Assembly: GCA_966674685.1 (NCBI GenBank)
Contig: CBKWJC010000017.1
Location: forward strand, 1 to 64,000
DNA: 64,000 bases
Direction of reading: 5' to 3'
From: Thainema sp966674685
Lineage (GTDB): Bacteria; Cyanobacteriota; Cyanobacteriia; Phormidesmidales; Phormidesmidaceae
This document shows, piece by piece, positions 51,125 through 58,883 of this stretch. Below the pieces are notes generated by a model. It was not told where the DNA came from. It made no database searches and worked only from the letters and a program-made list of their open reading frames with translations. Every line of letters begins with the position of its first letter. Position 1 is the first letter of the stretch. A program made the position numbers and the translations under genes.

Positions 51125-51925
51125 TTAGGGGCTCAGTAAATTAGAGTCTTGGGGCTGCTGGGAGGTTAGAGAATCTTGGGGTTGCTCAAATGTGCCGTTG
51201 AGCCAGTTTTGCTGGTCGATGCTGTTTTGGGCGATGACTACATAACCCTTGGTGTCGCGCTCAATAACGAGAACTTTTGCGCCACGTCGAAGAGAAATTT
51301 GAGCCCAGGTAGGGAGAACAGCGCTGACGGTGACGAGGTTGTGGGCAGCGTCGTACACGTCGATTTGGCCAATTTTGCCAGAGTTGCTGAAGGGAATAGA
51401 GGCAGAGGTGACGGTGCCGAGGCAGCCGATTAAGCGATCGCAACTGGCATCTTCGGTAAAGGAAGCAAAAATGCGGCCAATGGGGCGGGCAATCAGGCCA
51501 CCAACGTTGAGCGCAATGATTAGAGACAAAATGAGAATGCCGAATTCTGCGATCGCACCTCCAATTTCGCCAATCAGGCCAGCAACGACAACATTCAGCG
51601 TCCAGCCTGTCAAACCCCAGAGGCAGAGGTCAAGCGCGATCAGCAAAATCAGGGGGGCTTTGCCGATGCCGAACCAGCCGAGAACTTGGGCAGTGCCAAA
51701 ATCGCCATCACTATCCGCATCCCCATCGGCATCAAAATCCAGGAGCTGACTGCCGCCCGCATCGACATCGGCATCTAGATCAAAATCGGCATCGACATCT
51801 GCATCCACGTCCATATCGGCGTCTAAATCGTCATCGCCGCCGCCTGACACAATGACGAAGAGGAATAGCACAACGCCCGAACCAAGAAAAATCCAATAAG
51901 GTAAATTCGCCAGCGCAAAGAGCAT
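51125..51925 (-). CDS. YqiJ/NfeD-like membrane protein with acidic Asp repeats
   Basis: 266 residues. An N-terminal membrane helix (about 5-27) is followed by an acidic insert at about 31-75 made of DXD units (DADVDADFDLDADVDAG). Then come two or three further helices (about 90-155) and a C-terminal OB-fold-like domain (GTVTSASIPFSNSGKIGQIDV...GAKVLVIERDTKGYVVI). The architecture fits the YqiJ/OB-fold family, often paired with a flotillin (YqiK), but no flotillin is here. The acidic stretch might bind divalent cations. The C-terminus has a Gln/Ser-rich tail with two QQPQDS-like units. Confidence 0.78.
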   Translation of the reverse strand: MLFALANLPYWIFLGSGVVLFLFVIVSGGGDDDLDADMDVDADVDADFDLDADVDAGGSQLLDFDADGDADSDGDFGTAQVLGWFGIGKAPLILLIALDLCLWGLTGWTLNVVVAGLIGEIGGAIAEFGILILSLIIALNVGGLIARPIGRIFASFTEDASCDRLIGCLGTVTSASIPFSNSGKIGQIDVYDAAHNLVTVSAVLPTWAQISLRRGAKVLVIERDTKGYVVIAQNSIDQQNWLNGTFEQPQDSLTSQQPQDSNLLSP

Positions 51926-52710
51926 AAACGGTTTGTCCTTTTAAGTTGTAACCTGTAGCGCTTAATCTCCCAGCATCCCCAAAATAGCCAGATCACTGCT
52001 GAATGTCGGCAAGCTGATATGGTTTGTAATGTTGTCTAAACAGGCATCAAAAGAAGTATTTTGCTGCCATAAGACCGCGAGTACGTAGTTCTTTCGGCTG
52101 ACTGGACTGTCTATTATTATTGCGGTCTCTATTTTGACGATCGCGGTGAAAGCTTAATGGGGCAAGGGGTTGGTTGATTAGGAAGGCTGATATCATTTTC
52201 TGCAATGCTGTACGTCAACATTCATTGCAGTGCGTGAATGATGCCTAAGTATTTCGACTTAACCGGATACAATAATTGATAATGAAATTGAGTCAGGAAA
52301 TCACTACATTTAATTCCATTTGATTCTGTTTATGACCGAAAACTGGCTCAGTGTGACTCATCTTGTCGGTTCTGTATTTGTTGTTTTGTCGAATTTGTTT
52401 AATTGACTTGTTGATCTATGATTTGCGATCGCGATTTCTCTGCGATCGCCCAGCTTGACTTCAGCCACATTTCAGCATCATCAGCAACGACTGTCAGCAC
52501 AACTGTACAGAACAGATGTTTCGGCTATCGAGTCTGCGATTGACAGCCAGTCTGTCTAATCGATTTTGTTGCCATTAATCTGATATTGATCAGCTTTGCA
52601 AGCAATTGGTTGGGGCAGGGGTCGATTCTGCGATCGCAGCTTTTTAGCCAATGATGACCGACAGCCGAACCGTAATCTGCTAGCAACCTGCTGTCAGGAG
52701 ACACGCCAGT
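51926..52710. other. 785-bp gene-free stretch
   Basis: No gene, no strong hairpin and no clear promoter were seen. Two HIP1-type motifs occur (near 52424 and 52441). Frames present are short and lack protein character. It may be the divergent promoter region for the YqiJ-like and DUF4327 genes. Confidence 0.4.
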
Positions 52711-53061
52711 ATGAACTTCACGTCATTATTCTCTGCTACGCCCACCGTTACACCTGCATCCACACCCCCCACGTCCGCTGCCAATCTGGCTACTGTTAGA
52801 GCCAAACGGTTAACGACAACCGCCCAGCCGGACAGTGTGGAATGCTCTAGAGTCCGCTACTCCATTGACATGATCCGCGATGAAGTGCGCCATCTGGTGC
52901 AGCAGGGCAAGCTCAGCCGCTATCAGCCGCTTTATGCCCTGTGCCAATACGTTCCAGCACGGGAATGGGTCTGCATTGAGCAAACCCTAGCAGATCATGA
53001 GTTTTTGCTGCGGGAGCAAATTCTGGACTTATTGGGTCGTGAAGATTGGGAAAATGACTAG
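52711..53061 (+). CDS. DUF4327-like small protein, 116 aa
   Basis: The first 40 or so residues are Ser/Thr/Ala/Pro-rich and look disordered. The folded part (about 50-112) reads SIDMIRDEVRHLVQQGKLSRYQPLYALCQYVPAREWVCIEQTL and LLREQILDLLG, which matches, from memory, the DUF4327 family of cyanobacteria. Its function is unknown. The ATG has AGGAGAC upstream. It is followed by a family B MITE-like element. Confidence 0.7.
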   Translation: MNFTSLFSATPTVTPASTPPTSAANLATVRAKRLTTTAQPDSVECSRVRYSIDMIRDEVRHLVQQGKLSRYQPLYALCQYVPAREWVCIEQTLADHEFLLREQILDLLGREDWEND

Positions 53062-53073
53062 CATCTTCCTTTA

Positions 53074-53174
53074 CTCACATTTTGTACCAAAACCCAGAAA
53101 GGTTATTTTGCCGCCGCATTGCGGCGGCAAAATAACCTTTTACGGTTCCAGTTTTGCGAGGTGCAAGATATGAG
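53074..53174. mobile_element. MITE-like hairpin element, family B copy 2
   Basis: A 101-bp unit. Ends CTCACATTTTGTACC (53074-53088) and GGTGCAAGATATGAG (53160-53174) are imperfect inverted repeats. Inside is a perfect 20-bp stem (53098-53117 and 53121-53140) around ATT. The central GCCGCCGCATTGCGGCGGC and the downstream GGTTCCAG are shared with copy 1 at 1298. Confidence 0.7.
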
Positions 53175-53210
53175 TTTAGGATCTTCATGATGGTTGGGTA
53201 ACAAACAGAT

Positions 53211-54008
53211 ATGGAATTTTTGAGCGTTTTGTTGTCGGTGCTGCTGGGCATTTTGTCACCGGGCGGCTTCGCGGTGGATCAAATAGTCGAGGACGCGATT
53301 CGCTCAAACGTCAATCAAATTGAAGCTCTTGATGTCCGCATCGATAACACGCCCAGCTTCCAACTGGTGCAGGGCAAGGTTAATAAAATTCGGATTGCCG
53401 GATCTGGGATCTATCCCGTACCGGATCTGCGAATTGCCACCGTTGAAGTCGAGACCGATCCGATTGATGTCAATATTCGCAGCGTCCGACAGGGAAACAT
53501 TCAATTTGACCAACCGTTTCAATCGGCAGCACGGGTGACGCTGACGGCTGAGGATATTAACCAGCTTCTCCAGTCGCCTCGCTTTACTGAAACTGTGCGT
53601 AGTTTTAGTCTTCAATTTTTGAGCGCGCCTCAAGCGATTCGGGCGCAGCAGTACGAGTTCTTAAACCCCAGCGTGACGTTTTTGCCCAGTGGTCGCATTT
53701 TAGGCGAGGTGTCGATTCGGGATACGCGATCGCAAGAACAACTCGATATTGAACTGGAAACAGGATTGAACATCGTAGAAGGCCGACAGCTCCAGCTCGT
53801 TGATCCGCGCATTGTGGCCAATGGCGAAGCCGTTCCCCAGCAGTTTATCGATGCCCTGTCCCAGGGAATTAGTCGTCGTTTGGATCTGCGATCGCTACAG
53901 GAACGAGGGATCACCGTCCGCATTTTGCAGTTAAATATTCAACCGGAACAAATTGAAACCACTGCCTTTATCCGAGTTGAGCCTGAAACCACTCTTTCCG
54001 GAAAATAG
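53211..54008 (+). CDS. DUF2993 (LmeA-like) protein
   Basis: 265 residues. An N-terminal hydrophobic signal (MEFLSVLLSVLLGILSPGGFA) is followed by VDQIVEDAIRSNVNQIEALDVRIDNTPSFQLVQGKVNKIRI, typical of DUF2993. Then come beta-rich stretches that end near IQPEQIETTAFIRV. In actinobacteria LmeA binds phospholipids and affects lipoglycan; in cyanobacteria the role is unknown. The protein is probably exported or membrane-bound. The GerMN gene follows after 51 bp. Confidence 0.85.
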   Translation: MEFLSVLLSVLLGILSPGGFAVDQIVEDAIRSNVNQIEALDVRIDNTPSFQLVQGKVNKIRIAGSGIYPVPDLRIATVEVETDPIDVNIRSVRQGNIQFDQPFQSAARVTLTAEDINQLLQSPRFTETVRSFSLQFLSAPQAIRAQQYEFLNPSVTFLPSGRILGEVSIRDTRSQEQLDIELETGLNIVEGRQLQLVDPRIVANGEAVPQQFIDALSQGISRRLDLRSLQERGITVRILQLNIQPEQIETTAFIRVEPETTLSGK

Positions 54009-54059
54009 GCGACTGAGCGTGTAGATCAAGATCTAACGATCTAATAAGAGGAAGCTCCC

Positions 54060-54677
54060 ATGGAAAGCCGTCATCACACCCATCGCATCCCTCTAGGCGT
54101 CGTGGCTGGGCTTTCAGCGGTTGTTGTTGCCGTTGGCGGCAGTACGGCCTGGTGGACGTGGCATTCACTCACTTCGATTGAATCCAGTCCTACAGTAACT
54201 TCAACGGATTCAGCAACGACTACTCCAGAAACGCCAATTGCGGCGGTTGAGCAAACAGTTCAACTCTACTGGCTGACAGATACCGGACGGAGATTAGAAC
54301 TTAGCCCCTACACTATTCAAATTCAAGGCGAAAGCCAGCCTGAAGATGTATTAACGACAGCGTTTAATTCCCTGCTAGCTGGGCCAGATTCTACAGAAGC
54401 ATTCTCGACCATTCCCCCTGGAACGCAACTGCTCAACTTGCAGGTCGAGCCAGATGGAATTCATGTTGATCTGTCGAATGAATTTGGTTTGGGTGGTGGT
54501 AGTGCCGCGATGTCCGGTCGATTAGGGCAGGTTCTCTACACGGCTACTGCGCTGGATACGGATGCGCCCGTTTGGATTTCGGTAGAAGGTCAACCGCTAA
54601 AGGTACTGGGTGGCGAAGGACTAATTGTTGAACAGCCGATGACCCGCAGCGATTTTGACCGGGAATTTCAGCTCTAG
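54060..54677 (+). CDS. GerMN-domain protein
   Basis: 205 residues. A single N-terminal membrane anchor (VVAGLSAVVVAVGGSTAWW) precedes a Thr/Ser-rich spacer and a GerMN domain (about 65-180). Visible motifs are VQLYWLTDTGRRLELSP, DVLTTAFNSLLAGP and GIHVDLSNEFGLGGGSAAM. GerMN is named for a spore germination protein but is found widely in non-sporulating bacteria, including cyanobacteria, as an envelope protein of unknown role. AGGAAG precedes the ATG. It is probably co-transcribed with the DUF2993 gene. Confidence 0.88.
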   Translation: MESRHHTHRIPLGVVAGLSAVVVAVGGSTAWWTWHSLTSIESSPTVTSTDSATTTPETPIAAVEQTVQLYWLTDTGRRLELSPYTIQIQGESQPEDVLTTAFNSLLAGPDSTEAFSTIPPGTQLLNLQVEPDGIHVDLSNEFGLGGGSAAMSGRLGQVLYTATALDTDAPVWISVEGQPLKVLGGEGLIVEQPMTRSDFDREFQL

Positions 54678-54709
54678 GGCATGCCATCCTGTTCAGTGCG
54701 AGTATCTAA

Positions 54710-54790
54710 ATCTAGTAGCCTATTGACCTAGCTGTTTATTTGTGAAAGTCAGACTGGGCCTGGCTTTCACAAATCATAATTGGTTTTTGT
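54710..54790. repeat. Family C hairpin repeat, copy 2
   Basis: Stem ATTTGTGAAAG (54738-54748) with CTTTCACAAAT (54764-54774), tail TTGGTTTTTGT. It is similar to the copy at 45172. It lies between the GerMN gene and the convergent ArsR gene and may terminate both. Confidence 0.5.
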
Positions 54791-54808
54791 CAGCAGATTT
54801 CAGATGAT

Positions 54809-55162
54809 CTACTGCTTACTGGCTAGACTAAAGGCGCGGAAGTGCTGTGCCTGTTGTTCAATCCGGGTGGCTAAGCGATCGCAAACTAGATTACACAGTT
54901 CAAAAATCAAATCGTCTGAAACGCTGTAGTAAGCAGAGGTGCCCTCGCTTCGTCGGCTGAGAATGCCAGCTTGCAGCATCACTTTTAGATGCTTCGAAAC
55001 GTTGGCCTGACTCGTTTCAGTCGCTTCAACAAGTTCTTGTACGCATTTTTCGCCATCGCGCAGCAGGTTTAACAACCGTAAACGCATGGGTTCGCCTAAT
55101 ACACTAAAGTATTCAGCAACCTGTTGTACAACTTCGGCTGAAACGGGTTCCTTTGGAGTCAT
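54809..55162 (-). CDS. ArsR-family transcriptional regulator
   Basis: 117 residues, a winged-helix repressor: ALGEPMRL-type start (VLGEPMRLRLLNLLRDGEKCVQELVEATETSQANVSKHLKVMLQAGIL), then a beta-wing. Cysteines are C40, C90 and C94. The usual ArsR C-V-C metal motif (CVC or CXC in the recognition region) is absent, since C40 is followed by VQEL. C90 and C94 lie in the last helix, so a metal or redox thiol sensor that uses these residues is possible (inference). No metal-transport gene adjoins it. Confidence 0.88.
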   Translation of the reverse strand: MTPKEPVSAEVVQQVAEYFSVLGEPMRLRLLNLLRDGEKCVQELVEATETSQANVSKHLKVMLQAGILSRRSEGTSAYYSVSDDLIFELCNLVCDRLATRIEQQAQHFRAFSLASKQ

Positions 55163-55257
55163 GCCAATTTACCCTTAAACACGATCCTTTTATCGTAGCA
55201 GTTTAATAGTTAATGCCAATACAGTGATATATCCATTCTAAGTACTCTGTAAATTAA

Positions 55258-55308
55258 GTTTTGCTGGTTGATGTGCCGCGCTCCGGGCGGCATATCAACC
55301 AGCAAAAC
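55258..55308. repeat. 22-bp stem-loop
   Basis: A 22-bp stem with one mismatch (GTTTTGCTGGTTGATGTGCC... at 55258-55279 against 55287-55308) and a 7-nt loop. No T-run follows. It is about 95 bp upstream of the ArsR start and may be a small mobile or structural repeat. Confidence 0.5.
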
Positions 55309-55510
55309 CCATTAAAACAAAGTTGACGGACTACTAAGTTGCTTTCACCATTACCTTCATCGGGCTTCGAGTTCATGATGAAGTAGTCTGCTTAGCAGTA
55401 TCTAGTAGTAGTCAGCTTGGCTAGGACATTGGGAAACTCTGAAAACGCTTTAGCATTTAAACGTTAGACTGCGTAATCGTCTCAACTCCAATAGCGACAG
55501 CTACAGCAAG

Positions 55511-55663
55511 ATAGTGATTCGGTTAAGAACGAGAGAACGAGAGAGGAGAGTGGGGAGCATCCCGTTTTTGCAAATGGCTCTCATCCCCCCTATTTACACA
55601 TTCGGGATGCTCCCGGAGAATGCTTAGGGTGAGACACTCTCCTCTTTTATCTAGAATCACTAT
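55511..55663. mobile_element. MITE-like element with 10-bp terminal inverted repeats
   Basis: A 153-bp unit. Terminal repeats are ATAGTGATTC (55511-55520) and GAATCACTAT (55654-55663), perfect over 10 bp. Nested inner repeats are GGAGAGTG (55545-55552) with CACTCTCC (55635-55642), and GGGAGCATCCCG (55553-55564) with CGGGATGCTCCC (55603-55614). There is no coding capacity. Similarity to described cyanobacterial MITEs should be tested. Confidence 0.65.
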
Positions 55664-55683
55664 AGTTTTGGCTCGCCCTGTTG

Positions 55684-55729
55684 AAAGCTGAAAAGTCGGA
55701 TGGCGCAAGCCATCCGACTTTTCAGCTTT
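55684..55729. terminator. Perfect 21-bp stem-loop
   Basis: Arms 55684-55704 and 55709-55729 match perfectly (inner end TCGGATGGC, GCAA loop, GCCATCCGA; outer end AAAGCTGAAAAG). It lies downstream of the minus-strand gene at 55792, so it can terminate that gene. Confidence 0.65.
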
Positions 55730-55791
55730 GCATGCTGTAGTTAAATTCAGCGATGAGTTCAGTGGTGCATCAAGCTAAACTCAGCTTCTGA

Positions 55792-56406
55792 TTAGCTATC
55801 GCCTGGAACCCGAAGTCGCTGTAGCATAAAGCGTAGAGAATTTTCGTAGCCTTCATCCTCCATGACGGAAGGTGCTAGCATCCCAGACTCAACACCTGCT
55901 GCTACGATATCCGCTGCATCAACGTTACCGTTGCCTACATCTTGGATGAACGTGCTGTAACCTCGGATGCCTTGATCTTCAAAGTATCCTCTGTAGGCGA
56001 GGTGGCTGAGTTCAAACGGGGTTGCTTGATAGCTCGATTCGCTCATTGTATTGGGACGAGATAGGCTATCGTAGGCATCTGGCTGCTGCGTGTCCGCACC
56101 TGGCCGCTGCATGTCCATGTTGGGCTGCTGCATGTCCGTACCTGGCTGCTGCATGTCCATATTGGGTTGCTGCATGTCCATGTTGGGCTGCTGCATGTCC
56201 ATATTGGGTTGCTGCATATCCATGCCTGGCTGCTGCATGTCGGTATCTGTCCGCTGCGCTTCAAGATTATTAGGTGTATCGTAGGTGTAGCCTGCGCCAC
56301 CATCTGATGGATCACCATAGACTTGTGTATCTTGTTCTGCTTTGACTGCTGTTGCAGTACCTGCTACAGCGAGTACAGAAAGCATTCCGATAAGTAGGCG
56401 TTTCAT
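55792..56406 (-). CDS. Secreted protein with MQQP heptapeptide repeats
   Basis: About 204 residues from the ATG at 56406, with AGGAGA six bases upstream. A signal peptide (MKRLLIGMLSVLAVAGTATAVKA) is followed by eight near-identical 7-residue units (DMQQPNM, DMQQPGM and similar) at about 55-112. A C-terminal region reads ELSHLAYRGYFEDQGIRGYSTFIQDVGNGNVDAADIVAAGV. The repeats are encoded by tandem 21-bp units and are probably prone to copy-number change. I do not recognise the C-terminal domain. It is probably periplasmic or extracellular. Function unknown. Confidence 0.75.
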   Translation of the reverse strand: MKRLLIGMLSVLAVAGTATAVKAEQDTQVYGDPSDGGAGYTYDTPNNLEAQRTDTDMQQPGMDMQQPNMDMQQPNMDMQQPNMDMQQPGTDMQQPNMDMQRPGADTQQPDAYDSLSRPNTMSESSYQATPFELSHLAYRGYFEDQGIRGYSTFIQDVGNGNVDAADIVAAGVESGMLAPSVMEDEGYENSLRFMLQRLRVPGDS

Positions 56407-57096
56407 ATCTGGTCTCCTAACTACGTCATTCAATTTGCTGCAACTGCTGAAGCTAAACAGCAGCTAGCCAACATACAAACAACACATAACTGTGTGAAGT
56501 GACGGGTCATGCAGCCAATATTCGGAAGTTTCTACTGATATACTCAAACTCTTTTACGCCGTGAAACACACAAGTGGCTGTACGAATTCGGATGAACGTA
56601 CTCTGCTCAATTTAGGGCGTAAACGTAAAAATGTAGAAAAATCTGAATACTGTCGCAACCACTATCATTCGTTTATTTTCGTTGTTTGCAGCAGTCGAAC
56701 ACCCTTATCGTGACAGACGGTACTTGAAACGTTATCTTCCGCACTAAGTAACCTGTCTTGCTGTTAGTTCGGTCAATAGTGACAGGTCTGAATCACTCTA
56801 TTGGTCATGACGAGTTTGCCTAAATCGGTTAATGAAATGAATCTTAATCCTCAGTAAAAGCCAGACGATATCTGATTTTCACCAACAAAGATATTGAGAT
56901 TTAGGAGCCAAGGCTTGACTGATGTGGATTTTGTGGCTAGAAACCGTTTGTTTTAGAGGACTGATCTTAAGCTAGCTAAGTAACTGCATATGACATATGA
57001 ACTGCATATGACATATGAATAGTGGGCATGCTGAACAGGGTGGGTATTCTACAAACGATGATGTGCTGAAGAATAGCAAGCGTAGCAGTTTCAAAT
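56407..57096. other. 690-bp gene-free stretch with an 18-bp tandem repeat
   Basis: No gene is seen. A perfect tandem duplication of AACTGCATATGACATATG occupies 56981-57016, just 80 bp upstream of the glycosyltransferase start. The preceding AAGTAACTGC resembles the complement of the tail of family A copy 3 at 41031-41040. No other signal is clear. Confidence 0.5.
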
Positions 57097-58092
57097 ATGG
57101 CTCTCAATGAAGTGCAGGTTTCCGTCATCATTCCTATCTACAACGGAGAAGCTGATTTGCCCGATCTGCTGGCAGGACTGCGATCGCAAACCTATCCCCA
57201 ATCAGCCGTTGAGTATTGTCTGGTCGATAACGGTAGTTGCGATCGCACCTTGGAACAGCTCAAAATTGCCCAATTCCAATTTCAAGAACTGGGCTGGACG
57301 CTACACGTCCTGAGCGAATCTAATATTCAAAGCTCTTATGCGGCTCGAAATGCGGGCATCCGCGCCGCGTCGGGTGAAATTTTAATTTTTACCGATGCTG
57401 ACTGTCGGCCTCAATCCGACTGGGTTGAGCGGATGGTACAGCCATTTGCCGAGCCACAAGTTGGGTTAGTCGCAGGCGAAATCAAGGCCCTGCCTGGAGA
57501 AACCTGGCTGGAACACCATGCTGAACAGCAGGAAACGCTGTCGCAGAAGCATACGCTGGCTCACTCATTTTTGCCCTATGGTCAAACCGCCAATCTCGCT
57601 GTGCGGCGGGCTGCATTTCAGCAGGCAGGGCTGTTTCGTCCCTATTTGACGACGGGTGGTGATGCCGATCTCTGCTGGCGGGTACTGCAAGCGGGAGACT
57701 GGCAAATTGAATTTCAGTCAGATGCCGTTGTGCGTCATCGCCATCGCTCCAATCTGTCTGACCTGCTGAGCCAGTGGCGGCGCTACGGACGCTCAAATCG
57801 CTATCTGCATGAACTGCACGGGGTTGATCTGATGCGAGATTTAACTCAGCAGGAATATCTGCACAGCGTGGGTCGCTGGCTGCTCAAAGAATTACCTAAA
57901 GGTTTGCTCAAGAGCGTTGCAGGCCGAGCGACCCGAGCGGACTGGCTGGGTACTCCGGTGTCGCTCCTGTGTGCCAATGTGCGATCGCGGGGGCAGCAAC
58001 AAGCCCAATTACCCGAAAATGCGGCTCAGATTGACTGGCTTGAGCCGTCTATCCAGGATGTCAAGACCGAGCCAAGACCCAACAAGACCTAA
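57097..58092 (+). CDS. Family 2 glycosyltransferase
   Basis: 331 residues. The GT-A fold has VSVIIPIYNGEADLPDLLAGLRSQTYP at the N-terminus, the metal-binding DXD as TDAD near 100-103, and a GGDADLCWR acceptor-side motif near 188. No membrane helices are seen, so it is probably cytoplasmic, adding a sugar to a lipid or glycan carrier. The substrate is unknown. Its stop overlaps the stop of the convergent 143-aa gene by 4 bp. Confidence 0.9.
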   Translation: MALNEVQVSVIIPIYNGEADLPDLLAGLRSQTYPQSAVEYCLVDNGSCDRTLEQLKIAQFQFQELGWTLHVLSESNIQSSYAARNAGIRAASGEILIFTDADCRPQSDWVERMVQPFAEPQVGLVAGEIKALPGETWLEHHAEQQETLSQKHTLAHSFLPYGQTANLAVRRAAFQQAGLFRPYLTTGGDADLCWRVLQAGDWQIEFQSDAVVRHRHRSNLSDLLSQWRRYGRSNRYLHELHGVDLMRDLTQQEYLHSVGRWLLKELPKGLLKSVAGRATRADWLGTPVSLLCANVRSRGQQQAQLPENAAQIDWLEPSIQDVKTEPRPNKT

Positions 58093-58520
58093 TTAAAAAA
58101 ATCTGCCATCGCGGCTTCATTAAACCAACCGCGAGCGATTAAAATTTCTTCGAGGGTCATACCCGTTGCGGCTTGGTCATATTGAACAACGTCCTTTTGC
58201 ACAGCGCTGAGCAGGCCAGCTTGAACGAGCCGCTCCACGATGGTTGCAGGGTCATCGCTAGAGTTAGACTGGGTCAAGTGAACTGTTGCCGCAGTCGCTG
58301 ATGGCGTTACTGGAGAGGTTGATGGAGCAGATGAAGTCGCATCGGATAGCAGTCGAGGTCTGGGTCTAGACTGTGTTTGAGATGGTTCAACAGAAACCTC
58401 TCCCCATTCAACCTGAGCATTACCACTGGGGAAAACATAGATTACCGTCTGACCCGTCTTACCTAGAATTTCAACATCTGCATGTTCTGCTGTATCGGCT
58501 TGATTACGTTCTCTCAGCAT
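58089..58520 (-). CDS. Conserved hypothetical protein, 143 aa
   Basis: A beta-type N-terminal segment (ADVEILGKTGQTVIYVFPSGNAQVEWGEV), a Ser/Pro/Thr-rich middle (about 45-85) and a helical C-terminus (ATIVERLVQAGLLSAVQKDVVQYDQAATGMTLEEILIARGWF). The end resembles the helical N-terminal region of GspE/PilB-type ATPases, suggesting a protein-binding module. Function unknown. Convergent with the glycosyltransferase. Confidence 0.65.
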   Translation of the reverse strand: MLRERNQADTAEHADVEILGKTGQTVIYVFPSGNAQVEWGEVSVEPSQTQSRPRPRLLSDATSSAPSTSPVTPSATAATVHLTQSNSSDDPATIVERLVQAGLLSAVQKDVVQYDQAATGMTLEEILIARGWFNEAAMADFFN

Positions 58521-58883
58521 TTCAATTCCTTGGGGTTGATGCGTTCTAGCTGTTTCTGATTGAGGAGCTTTTTACTTATGATCCTAATTGGCCCATCTAG
58601 ATTTGGGGATATTGATTCGGTTAAGTTGGCCATCTGCCATATAAATCTTTGACGTTCCACAATGTGATATTGGCTACTGCCGATCAGTATTAAACATCAG
58701 TGGATTCTCGGCAGGCTGTCACTAATGGCAGTTGGCTTGAAAAGCCCTGTTGGGGGGTGCGATCGCAGAATGAACTCTATCCGCAGCGTGATTTATGAAC
58801 AGATAAGTTTAAATTTCCTAAAGATGTTTGGTAGAAGTGAGAGAAGGTCTTTCACCTGTGTAAGTTCATTGGCGTAAATCATT
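58521..58883. other. Spacer between divergent genes, no structure seen
   Basis: About 360 bp between the 143-aa gene and deoC. Apart from one HIP1 octamer near 58760, I see no hairpin, repeat or clear promoter. Confidence 0.4.

Larger units (their letters stand above)
55163..55791. other. Gene-free stretch with three hairpin elements
   Basis: About 630 bp without a gene. It contains a long stem-loop at 55258-55308, a MITE-like 153-bp element at 55511-55663, and a perfect terminator-like hairpin at 55684-55729. These are listed separately. Confidence 0.55.

Noticed and set aside
51330..51749. A 139-codon plus-strand frame inside the YqiJ-like gene
   Set aside because: It is antisense to a clear membrane protein and its composition reflects the Asp-rich repeat on the other strand.
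56100..56250. Regular repeats suggesting a CRISPR array
   Set aside because: The 21-bp units are contiguous with no spacers and translate as heptapeptides, so they are coding repeats.
56022..56284. Frames of repeated CCMSM or AAACP units antisense to the MQQP protein
   Set aside because: They are the other frames of the same 21-bp DNA repeats. The minus-strand frame has a signal peptide, a ribosome-binding site and a non-repeat C-terminus.
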